Shown: piece after piece, positions 8,101-14,547 of the stretch
Position numbering within the stretch: the first letter of the stretch is position 1
How the letters are laid out: each line of letters opens with the position of its first letter
NCBI GenBank assembly: GCA_003978075.1
Contig: QOAM01000016.1
Location: forward strand, 1-15,948
DNA from: Thermodesulfatator sp.
GTDB lineage: Bacteria; Desulfobacterota; Thermodesulfobacteria; Thermodesulfobacteriales; Thermodesulfobacteriaceae
Reading direction: 5' to 3'
Length of the DNA stretch: 15,948 nt
Program-made: the position numbers and the translations under genes
The notes under the pieces: generated by a model
Told to the model about the DNA's origin: nothing
What the model saw: the letters and a program-made list of their open reading frames with translations, nothing else
Databases searched by the model: none

Positions 8101-8237
8101 TTGGCCATCACCCCCCCGATGGAGGCCTTCTTCTCCACCAGGTAAACGTAATAGCCCAGCTCCGCCAGGTCCAAAGCGGTTTGGATCCCGGCGATCCCTC
8201 CCCCCACTACCAGAACTTTTCCCGACTTTTTGGCCAT
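5172..8237 (-). CDS. hdrA: HdrA-type flavoprotein, two-FAD form, selenoprotein (Sec59)
   Basis: Reading the TGA at 8061-8063 as selenocysteine gives a 1021-residue protein from ATG 8237, which has GGGGAGGG just upstream. The first half has an FAD Rossmann motif (VVGGGIAGIQTA, residues 10-21) and FPTNDCSIUILAPK, where Sec replaces the usual second Cys. It continues with iron-sulfur motifs at 108-119 (CTACGQCMQYCP) and 155-170, and CGRPYCSSVCC ending at 271. The second half starts with the classical HdrA opening FVCHCGVNIAG (456-466) and has a second Rossmann motif (VVGGGAAGMTAA, 595-606) and PYCSRLCC (to 760). It ends with two ferredoxin motifs (938-949, 971-982). HdrA is the flavin centre of electron bifurcation in Hdr complexes. 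Placed before mvhD, hdrC-like, metV and metF, it probably serves MetFV. A start at 8045 would delete the FAD-binding N terminus. Confidence 0.92.
8032..8063 (-). promoter_or_regulatory. UGA (Sec) codon and candidate SECIS hairpin in hdrA
   Basis: TGA (8061-8063, minus strand) is followed by CTGGCCCC (8050-8057) and GGAGGCCGG (8032-8040). These pair as an eight-pair stem with one bulged A and one G-U pair, closing a nine-base loop GAAGATGGT. Position and loop size fit a bacterial SECIS. The pairing is less perfect than the one in mvhD. Confidence 0.5.
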
Positions 8238-8248
8238 CTTACCCTCCC

Positions 8249-8632
8249 CTATTCTATTTCCGCCATGGGCATTTCCGGGCTCCGGGGGTTGGGATAAAGT
8301 CCCTTAGTACGCGGTTCCACAATGAGGTCCAGGGCTTCAAGCACAATGGCCCCCAAAAGCCCGTAATCCTTCTTCTCCTCCACCACAGCCTCAAACCAGC
8401 CTTTACGCCCCAGAACTTCCACTTCTACGGCTCCAACCACCCGCTTTTCCGCCCTCCGGCCATCGGCGTACATCACCGTCTGCCGCCGTACTTCCGGAAA
8501 ACGGTGCCGCCGCACCACCTCCTCCGGAAGGACCAGCATGGTGGCCCCGGTATCTACCTTTACTTCTACTTCCTCAGGCTCCGTGCCTTCAATGGGGTTC
8601 CGCACTCTTATCGTGGTGTAAGTGATGCCCAT
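8249..8632 (-). CDS. Retropepsin-like (clan AA) aspartic protease
   Basis: This 127-residue protein has VDTGATMLVLPEEVV (D27-T28-G29 catalytic triad), a flap-like YADGR (55-59) and a hydrophobic-hydrophobic-Gly segment YGLLGAIVLEAL (90-101). That is the layout of single-domain, retroviral-type aspartic proteases, which work as dimers because each chain gives one catalytic Asp. No signal peptide or membrane segment is visible, so it should be cytoplasmic. It starts two bases after the cooS stop and ends 11 bases before hdrA, so it is part of the operon. It has the same G+C-rich style as its neighbours and does not look like an insertion. No role for such a protease in the acetyl-CoA pathway is known to me. 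Maturation or turnover of a pathway enzyme is a guess. Catalytic residues are present, so loss of activity is not implied. Confidence 0.8.
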   Translation of the reverse strand: MGITYTTIRVRNPIEGTEPEEVEVKVDTGATMLVLPEEVVRRHRFPEVRRQTVMYADGRRAEKRVVGAVEVEVLGRKGWFEAVVEEKKDYGLLGAIVLEALDLIVEPRTKGLYPNPRSPEMPMAEIE

Positions 8633-8634
8633 CT

Positions 8635-10680
8635 CTACCTTTTCTCCGCCTCCTCTGGCGAGACCCGCAAGGAAACCGGTCCGAAGCAGCCCAGCCCGTG
8701 GAAGGGGCTGGTGACCTTGGGGCTTTCCAAGGCCCGCCGCATGGCCATGTCGTAGAGCACCCGCGGCTTGGGTTTGTCGATCCCTAGGGCCTTACGCTTG
8801 GCCTTGATGTGGTCGATCATGATGGCCGCAAACTCGCTGGCCTTACGGGCCACACGCCACCCTGCCCCGAAAATCTTTTCCATTTCGTGAAAGAGAAAAT
8901 CCGTGGCCACCTGGCTCTTGAGGGTGGGAAAGTCCGGCCCGAAGACCACCGTGGCCCCACTGGCCACAAAGTACTCGCCAATGGAGATGGCCTTCTCGCT
9001 CATCCACTGCGGGGCTGAACCCACCACCGGAAGGTCGCTGATGTCCTCCCCCAGCCCTCCAGTGTTTACCATCTCCGTGGCCGCCATAAGGATGCGGCTA
9101 TTGTCCACACAGGAACCCATGTGGAGCACCGGCGGACAACCCACGGCCTCTAGCACCTCTCGCAGGGTGTCTCCCGCCAGCTCCGCCGCCTCCGGCCTCA
9201 AGAGCCCGGCCCTGCCCATTCCCGTGGCCGCACATCCTGTAGCCAACACCAGCACATTGTTGGCGATGAGTTCCTTGGCCAGCTCTATCTGGACCTCTTC
9301 TTCCACCCGGAAGTTATCGCAGCCCACGATGGCCGCCACCCCCAGGATCTTCCCGTTAATGATGTTTTCGTTTAGGGGCTTATAAGAGGCCCGGAAGCGG
9401 CCCCCGAGCATGTAAAGGATGGTCTCGTGACTGAAACCGGCTATGACCTCCACGGAATGATCCGGGATGTTCACCTTGGACTTGTCTCTCTTAGGAAAGC
9501 GCGCGATGGCCTCGCGCAGGATCTGTTTAGCACAGTCCAGGGCCTGGCGCGCCTCAAAGGGTATATGCTTGGCCCCCTCCAGACGGGCCCGCGGACTAGT
9601 GGTGATCACTACCGTATGGAAGTGCCGGGCGATCTCCGTAATGTTCTGCATGATACACTGCACATCCACCACCACCGCCTCCACCGCCCCGGTGGCAATA
9701 GCCGCCTCCTGCTGGAGGAAGCTCCCAGCAATAGGGATACCCTTGCGCATGAGGATCTCGTTTCCGGTACAGCAGATACCTGCCAGATTTATCCCCTTGG
9801 CCCCTACCTTCTTGGCCTCTTTTTCGATCTCCGGGTCCCGCGCCGCTATGGCTAAGGCCTCGGCTAGCACCGGCTCGTGCCCGTGCACTGCCACGTTCAC
9901 CATGTCTTCGCGGATCACACTCAACCCGATGTTCACCCGGGCCTTGATAGGCCCGGGGTTTCCAAAGAGCAGATCCTGAAGTTCGGTGGCCACCATGGAA
10001 CCGCCCCAGCCGTCTCCTAGGGCCGTGCGAGCACAGGCCATAAGAAGGTCCCGATGTTCCTGATCCACTCCCACCGTGGTCCGATGGATGAGCTCCACGA
10101 TCTCCCGATCCACCCCTCGGGGCCAGACCCCAAGCTCCTTCCATAGACGCTGCCTCTTTTCCGGAGCCCGTCTCAGGAGAGGAATCTCCCCTTCCTGCTG
10201 GCCGAAAATCTTTAAGGCCTTCTCCGCCATCTCCTTCAGCAGTTCCGGCTCCTCCTGATTAGGATCCACCCCCAAGGCCTGAGCCACCACCCGGAGCTTG
10301 CGCTTGTCCTTCACTTCAAAAGGGGTTTCCCCATGCACGGTCTCGTAAAAATCGATGGCTACCTGTCGCCCGTGATCCGAATGGGCCGAGGCCCCTCCGG
10401 CCACCATACGGGCGAAGTTCCGGGCCGCCACCGTGGCCGCACTGGCCCCGCAGACCCCACGCAGCTCTTCCACTCCCTCCACCACCTGACAGGGCCCCAT
10501 ATTGCACATCCGACAGCAGGTGCCTCCCTTACCGAAAAGACAGGGGGTAGTCCCCCGACGCTCTACCCGGGCCGGCGTGGTGAGGACCTCCTCCCCCAAT
10601 CTCTCGTAGATGATGCGGGCCGTCTCGTTTTGGACCTTGGGCGCGGCCTTTTTCTTCTTAAAACGGGCTCTGGTGTCCAT
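8635..10680 (-). CDS. acsA: Anaerobic carbon-monoxide dehydrogenase catalytic subunit (AcsA/CooS)
   Basis: This 681-residue protein is a complete Ni-CO dehydrogenase that reduces CO2 to CO for acetyl-CoA synthase. N-terminal B/D-cluster cysteines are C47, C55, C56, C59, C64 and C77 (CCRMCNMGPC, GVCG). The expected C-cluster ligands are all visible: H266 (VHGHEP), C303/C304 (GICCTGNE), C342 (VQCIMQ), C454 (GCDNF), C483 (TGCAATG) and C524 (MGSCVDN). The proton-transfer lysine is K563 (MSEKA). Length is normal for the family. ATG 10680 follows AGAGGAGGG. It lies between folD (59-base gap) and the protease gene (two-base gap). The presence of acsB in the same cluster points to the acetyl-CoA synthase-associated form rather than a stand-alone CO-oxidising CooS. 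The nickel-insertion protein CooC is not in the window. Confidence 0.96.
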   Translation of the reverse strand: MDTRARFKKKKAAPKVQNETARIIYERLGEEVLTTPARVERRGTTPCLFGKGGTCCRMCNMGPCQVVEGVEELRGVCGASAATVAARNFARMVAGGASAHSDHGRQVAIDFYETVHGETPFEVKDKRKLRVVAQALGVDPNQEEPELLKEMAEKALKIFGQQEGEIPLLRRAPEKRQRLWKELGVWPRGVDREIVELIHRTTVGVDQEHRDLLMACARTALGDGWGGSMVATELQDLLFGNPGPIKARVNIGLSVIREDMVNVAVHGHEPVLAEALAIAARDPEIEKEAKKVGAKGINLAGICCTGNEILMRKGIPIAGSFLQQEAAIATGAVEAVVVDVQCIMQNITEIARHFHTVVITTSPRARLEGAKHIPFEARQALDCAKQILREAIARFPKRDKSKVNIPDHSVEVIAGFSHETILYMLGGRFRASYKPLNENIINGKILGVAAIVGCDNFRVEEEVQIELAKELIANNVLVLATGCAATGMGRAGLLRPEAAELAGDTLREVLEAVGCPPVLHMGSCVDNSRILMAATEMVNTGGLGEDISDLPVVGSAPQWMSEKAISIGEYFVASGATVVFGPDFPTLKSQVATDFLFHEMEKIFGAGWRVARKASEFAAIMIDHIKAKRKALGIDKPKPRVLYDMAMRRALESPKVTSPFHGLGCFGPVSLRVSPEEAEKR

Positions 10681-10739
10681 CCATCCCTCCTCTTAAATTT
10701 TTTAATAATTCTAAATTTAAACTCTTTCTAAAAATTGGT

Positions 10740-11642
10740 CTATCCCACCTCACTGGGAAGGCCCGCCCAGAGCTTGGCTGCCTCCACCGTATTTTTCATA
10801 AGCATGGTGATGGTCATAGGCCCTACGCCCCCAGGCACCGGGGTGATCGCCGAGGCCTTTTCCTTGACCGCCTCAAAGTCCACATCTCCACAAAGGATGG
10901 CCTTACCCTCAGGCGTGGTCCCGATGCGGTTGACCCCCACATCGATGACCACCACCCCTTCCTTGACCATATCCGCGGTGATCACCTTAGGGCGTCCTGC
11001 AGCCACGATGAGGATATCCGCCCGACGGGTGTGCGCCGCAAGATCTCGGGTGCCTGTATGACAGACAGTAACCGTGGCGTTGCCCACAGGCTTGCGTTTC
11101 TGGAGCAAAAGGTTGGCAATGGGTTTCCCCACAATGTTGCTCCGGCCCACCACCACTACTTCCGCTCCGTCAACCTCCACCCCTGCTCGGTGAAGCATCA
11201 CCAGAATCCCGTGGGGCGTACAGGGCAAAAAACAAGGCTCTCCGATGACCATCTTGCCCACATTGACCGGATGAAAGCCGTCCACATCCTTGCGGGGATC
11301 AATGGCGTGAATAACCTTGCGCTCATTGATGTGCTTGGGAAGGGGAAGCTGCACTAGGATACCATGGATCTTCTCATCCTTGTTATATTTTTCGATCATC
11401 TGTAAAAGTTCGTCTTCGCTCACCTCTTCCGGCAGGTTTTCCTGGACCGAGTAAAAACCTAGGTCCTTGGCTGTGCGCTGTTTGGCCGTCACATAAGAAA
11501 CTGAGGCCGGATTCTCCCCCACCAGAATGGTCACCAACCCCGGCACCACCCCGTGTTTTTCCTGAAGCTCCTGGACCTCCTGGCGAAGCTCCTGCCGGAT
11601 TTCTTGGGAGATCTCCTTTCCACTAATGATTTTGGCCGCCAT
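10740..11642 (-). CDS. folD: Bifunctional methylene-THF dehydrogenase / methenyl-THF cyclohydrolase
   Basis: This 300-residue protein has all FolD hallmarks: SYVTAKQ with Y50 and the catalytic K54, GILVQLPLP (Q98), KDVDGF (D121), the nucleotide-binding GRSNIVGKP (166-174) and PVPGGVGPMT (278-287). It converts methenyl-THF to and from formyl-THF and methylene-THF with NAD(P)H, the steps between Fhs and MetF. It is cytoplasmic and forms a homodimer in known cases. The start ATG 11642 has GGGGAGG seven bases upstream. A 169-base gap with a strong hairpin and a weak promoter candidate separates it from fhs, while cooS follows 59 bases downstream. It may therefore open its own transcript or be read through from fhs. 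The gap to cooS is AT-rich and holds no clear terminator. Confidence 0.96.
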   Translation of the reverse strand: MAAKIISGKEISQEIRQELRQEVQELQEKHGVVPGLVTILVGENPASVSYVTAKQRTAKDLGFYSVQENLPEEVSEDELLQMIEKYNKDEKIHGILVQLPLPKHINERKVIHAIDPRKDVDGFHPVNVGKMVIGEPCFLPCTPHGILVMLHRAGVEVDGAEVVVVGRSNIVGKPIANLLLQKRKPVGNATVTVCHTGTRDLAAHTRRADILIVAAGRPKVITADMVKEGVVVIDVGVNRIGTTPEGKAILCGDVDFEAVKEKASAITPVPGGVGPMTITMLMKNTVEAAKLWAGLPSEVG

Positions 11643-11700
11643 GCTGAACCTCCCCTCTGTATTTGGCTTCCTTATTGCAAAGGGCAGACCATACTCTCAA

Positions 11701-11728
11701 ACTATAACAAAATCTCAGCCTTTCAAAA
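11701..11728 (-). promoter_or_regulatory. Weak candidate promoter upstream of folD
   Basis: On the minus strand TATAGT (11701-11706) is a possible -10 element. TTTTGA lies 16 bases upstream (11723-11728) as a poor -35, with TTGAAA overlapping it at 14-base spacing. The -10 lies about 60 bases before the folD start. Found by eye only. Confidence 0.25.
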
Positions 11729-11754
11729 GGTTAGCAACCGACCTGAGACCGCCC

Positions 11755-11797
11755 TTCTCCACCCAAGTGGGGCGGAATGCCCCACCTGGGTGGGGAA
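11755..11797 (-). other. Strong hairpin just after the fhs stop codon
   Basis: GTGGGGC-GGAAT-GCCCCAC (plus-strand sense, 11767-11785) is a perfect seven-pair stem. It continues outward across one mismatch through CCACCC/GGGTGG to about 16 pairs in total. It begins about 15 bases downstream of the fhs stop. No T-run follows on either strand, so it does not look like a standard intrinsic terminator. It could cap the 3' end of the fhs message or weaken readthrough into folD. Confidence 0.55.
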
Positions 11798-11811
11798 ATT
11801 CCCTGGCAAGT

Positions 11812-13575
11812 CTAGAAAAGGCCTTTGACCTTACCGGTTTCCACATCCACCTCGATCCTGCGGTAGGCGGGATCCGAACCGGTCCCAGGCATAAGGCTGA
11901 TGTCCCCGGCTACCGGTACGATGAAGCCCGAGCCACGGTAGATGAGCACATCCCGCACCCGGAGCTGCCAGCCCTTGGGCACCCCTTTTACCGTGGGATC
12001 ATCGGAGAGGGAAAGATGGGTCTTCACCATACAAATGGGCATCTGGCGCAATTCCGGATCAGATTCCAGATACTTGATCTTTTCTTCGGCAGCCGGGAGA
12101 TAGATGACCCCGTCGGCCCCGTAAACCTCGCGAGCAATCTTCTCAATCCGGGCCTTGATAGGCTCGTCGAGCTCGTAAAGGAAACGAAATTCGGACTTCT
12201 CCTCACAGGCCTCTATCACCGCGTCGGCCAGCTCGAGGGCCCCTTCTCCGCCCTTGAGCCAGTGCTCGGAGACGGCTATCCGCACCCCGTTTTCCTCGCA
12301 GATCCTGCGCACCAGATCGATTTCCCTCTGGGTGTCGGTGTGAAAGGCGTTCAGACAGACCACCGGGGTGGTTCCGCTCTTTTTTACAATGTTCACGCAG
12401 TGCATAAGGTTCTCGCAGCCCTTCTCCACCCATTCCAGGTTTTCTTCGTAGTACTCCTTGGGGATAGGCTTTCCCGGAGGCGGGATGGGTGCCCCTCCGT
12501 GACACTTGAGGGCCCGGATAGTGGCTACCACCACTACACAGTCCGGAGTAAGGCCGGAGAGTCGGCACTTGATGTTCCAGAATTTTTCAAAACCGATGTC
12601 CGCAGCAAAGCCGGACTCGGTTACCAGATAGTCCACCAGCTTCAGTCCCACGTAGTCGGCAATGATGGAGGACTGACCGATGGCGATGTTGGCAAAGGGA
12701 CCGGCGTGGACCAGCACCGGCTGCCCTTCCAGGGTCTGGATCATGTTGGGGTTAATGGCCTCCACCAGCCAGGCCGTCATGGCCCCGGCTACTTCCAGAT
12801 CCTCGGTAGTGATGGGGTTTCCAAACTTGTCGAAGGCCACCACGATGCGTCCGATCCGCTCCCGCAGGTCCTTGAGATCCTTGGCTACGGCGAGGATGGC
12901 CATAACCTCCGAGGCCACGGCGATCCAGAACTTGCTCTCCATGGGATAGCCGTCCCGCTTGCCCCCTAACCCGATGACGATGTGCCGCAGGGCCTGAGCA
13001 CAAAAATCAATCACCCAGCCCATCTCCACCCGCTTGGGATCGATATTGAGGCGTTTAAGTCCCCGCTTGGCCAGAAATTCGTCGTCATAATTGGCTTCAT
13101 GCTGCATGCGGGCGGTAAGGGCCACCATGGCCAAGTTGTGGGCGTTCATTACCGCATTGATGTCTCCGGTGAGCCCCAGAGAGAACTTGTCCAGAGGAAT
13201 GATCTGGGCCAAGCCCCCTCCGGCAGCACTCCCTTTGATGTTGAAGGTCGGCCCCCCGGAGGGCTGACGCAGGGCCCCCATCACCTTCTTACCCCGTTTG
13301 CCCATGCCCTGAATCAGACCGATGGCCGTGGTGGACTTCCCCTCTCCGAGAGGCGTAGGGGTAATAGCCGTTACGTCAATATATTTCCCGTTGGGCCGGT
13401 CCTTGAGCCTCTCCAAGACCTTGCGATAATCGATCTTGGCCACGTAATGTCCATAGGGTAAAAGCTCTTCTTTGGTAAGCCCCAGCTCCTCCCCCAATTG
13501 ATAGACCGTTTTCATATGCTTTTCACATTCGGCCGCGATCTCCCAGTCTTTCATTTTCGTAGGATCTAACTTCAT
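11812..13575 (-). CDS. fhs: Formate-tetrahydrofolate ligase
   Basis: This 587-residue protein is the ATP-dependent enzyme that makes 10-formyl-THF from formate, the entry step of the methyl branch. The P-loop-like TPTPLGEGKST lies at 72-82. LRQPSGGPTFNIKGSAAGGG, FNIKG, LTGDINAVMNAHNL, GLTPDCVVVVATIRALK, HWLKGGEGA and MPGTGSDPAY are all family signatures in the expected order. It is slightly longer than the usual roughly 555-560 residues. ATG 13575 follows GGAGG with a six-base spacer. It is the first gene of the minus-strand array and is divergent from the VKOR-like gene, with a possible promoter upstream. No formate dehydrogenase is encoded nearby in the window, so the formate source is elsewhere. 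Confidence 0.97.
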   Translation of the reverse strand: MKLDPTKMKDWEIAAECEKHMKTVYQLGEELGLTKEELLPYGHYVAKIDYRKVLERLKDRPNGKYIDVTAITPTPLGEGKSTTAIGLIQGMGKRGKKVMGALRQPSGGPTFNIKGSAAGGGLAQIIPLDKFSLGLTGDINAVMNAHNLAMVALTARMQHEANYDDEFLAKRGLKRLNIDPKRVEMGWVIDFCAQALRHIVIGLGGKRDGYPMESKFWIAVASEVMAILAVAKDLKDLRERIGRIVVAFDKFGNPITTEDLEVAGAMTAWLVEAINPNMIQTLEGQPVLVHAGPFANIAIGQSSIIADYVGLKLVDYLVTESGFAADIGFEKFWNIKCRLSGLTPDCVVVVATIRALKCHGGAPIPPPGKPIPKEYYEENLEWVEKGCENLMHCVNIVKKSGTTPVVCLNAFHTDTQREIDLVRRICEENGVRIAVSEHWLKGGEGALELADAVIEACEEKSEFRFLYELDEPIKARIEKIAREVYGADGVIYLPAAEEKIKYLESDPELRQMPICMVKTHLSLSDDPTVKGVPKGWQLRVRDVLIYRGSGFIVPVAGDISLMPGTGSDPAYRRIEVDVETGKVKGLF

Positions 13576-13606
13576 GGCCCCCTCCTTTCGTCTAGACTTT
13601 TAGGGC

Positions 13607-13635
13607 TATCTAATTTATATTCCGGGATTTGACAA
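13607..13635 (-). promoter_or_regulatory. Candidate promoter for fhs and the downstream cluster
   Basis: TTGTCA (13630-13635 on the minus strand) is separated by 17 bases from TAGATA (13607-13612). The -35 is close to consensus and the -10 is poor. It lies about 32 bases upstream of the fhs start. On the plus strand the same spot reads TTGACA (13629-13634), so -35 elements for both directions could overlap. I find no good plus-strand -10 at normal spacing. Confidence 0.35.
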
Positions 13636-13662
13636 GGATAAATTTGTGATTGGAGCTCTAAA

Positions 13663-13679
13663 GGAAAGAGCAGCTTTCC
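13663..13679 (+). other. Small hairpin in the leader of the VKOR-like gene
   Basis: GGAAAG-AGCAG-CTTTCC is a perfect six-pair inverted repeat about 23 bases before the ATG at 13702. No Shine-Dalgarno sequence lies at normal distance from that ATG. The GGAAAG arm is the only purine-rich stretch nearby, but it is too far upstream. The function is unknown and the hairpin may be incidental. Confidence 0.35.
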
Positions 13680-13701
13680 AAAAGATCCTAGTAAACAATC
13701 C

Positions 13702-14547
13702 ATGAAGAAGGGAAAAGCCTATAAAATAGCCTTTTTTATAGCCCTTTTTTGGAGTCTAGGGCTGTTAATCGAGTTCTTTTTCAATCTGCGAGGGAAGAGC
13801 CTTTGTGGGGCGGAGCGCTGTTTTCTGGTGGGAGAATGGGCCCACCTTTCTCACCGGGGAATGATCCTTTTGGGGCTACTTTATTTTTGGGGATTGGAGG
13901 GGCTGATTCTTTTCCGCAAAAAAAGAGGGGGAGAGTTTCTCCTTTACGGGTGGCTCTCCGGGGGCCTTTTTGCTGAGGCCGTGTTTTTCTTGCGCCAGGA
14001 GCTCGAATACAAGCTCTTCTGTCCTCTCTGTCTCTTGGTGGGACTGGGTGTGTTGCTTTCCGCCCTGCCCCTTTTTTGGGTCTCTAAGCCTTCTTGGAAA
14101 TTTGGAATAGGCGGGCTGGGAGGACTGGTCCTAGGATTCGCTCTTACGGCTAGTCCCCTCTCCGTCTTAAAGGCCCGGGCTTTTCCAGCCTTCCCGGATC
14201 GTCCGCCGGCCCCGGATCTCATTTTGATCTATTCTCCTTCCTGCCCCCATTGTCACGAGGTTCTGGAGTTTTGTCGCAAGCTCCCCCAAGCCAATCTCAA
14301 CCTCTGCCGTAAGGAAGATGCCCTTCCTCTTTTCCGGCTCTTAGGTCTTTCTGGAGTCCCGGTCCTCATTGTGGATCATCCCCCTCATCAGGAGATCCTA
14401 GAGGGCTCTCGGGCCATCATAGCCTATCTTGAGAAACGCTTCCGTCAGAAGGCCCAACCCCTCCCCTTATCTCCTTCAGAAACCGGCCTCTTTATCCCTC
14501 AACTGGAAACAGGAGTGTGTAATGAACGCCAACCCACCTGCCAGTAA
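13702..14547 (+). CDS. VKOR-thioredoxin fusion, disulfide-bond forming membrane protein
   Basis: This 281-residue protein fits bacterial VKOR homologues. It has about five hydrophobic segments (near 8-27, 53-71, 80-97, 107-126 and 133-152). A loop cysteine pair, C35-x4-C40 (LCGAERC), lies after the first segment. The quinone-side CPLC motif (C107-C110) starts the fourth. A C-terminal thioredoxin-like domain (about 170-245) carries CPHC (C181-C184) and the cis-proline region GVPVLI. Such proteins oxidise secreted thiols and pass electrons to quinone, taking the place of DsbA/DsbB. The length matches the roughly 280-residue cyanobacterial type. No ribosome binding site is seen before ATG 13702. 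No other in-frame start follows the upstream stop at 13639, so the start is accepted. It is divergent from fhs. A functional link to the acetyl-CoA genes is not evident. Confidence 0.8.
   Translation: MKKGKAYKIAFFIALFWSLGLLIEFFFNLRGKSLCGAERCFLVGEWAHLSHRGMILLGLLYFWGLEGLILFRKKRGGEFLLYGWLSGGLFAEAVFFLRQELEYKLFCPLCLLVGLGVLLSALPLFWVSKPSWKFGIGGLGGLVLGFALTASPLSVLKARAFPAFPDRPPAPDLILIYSPSCPHCHEVLEFCRKLPQANLNLCRKEDALPLFRLLGLSGVPVLIVDHPPHQEILEGSRAIIAYLEKRFRQKAQPLPLSPSETGLFIPQLETGVCNERQPTCQ

Noticed and set aside
10681..10739. AT-rich gap before cooS as a promoter or terminator
   Set aside because: Only low-complexity A/T runs. No -35/-10 pair at proper spacing and no stem followed by a T-run could be picked out.
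11626..12969. Long plus-strand open frame opposite fhs
   Set aside because: Antisense to a highly conserved gene in a G+C-rich region; the composition is that of a shadow frame.
13576..13701. Riboswitch (THF or cobalamin) upstream of fhs
   Set aside because: The leader from the likely promoter to the fhs start is about 30 bases, too short, and I see no cobalamin or THF riboswitch motif.
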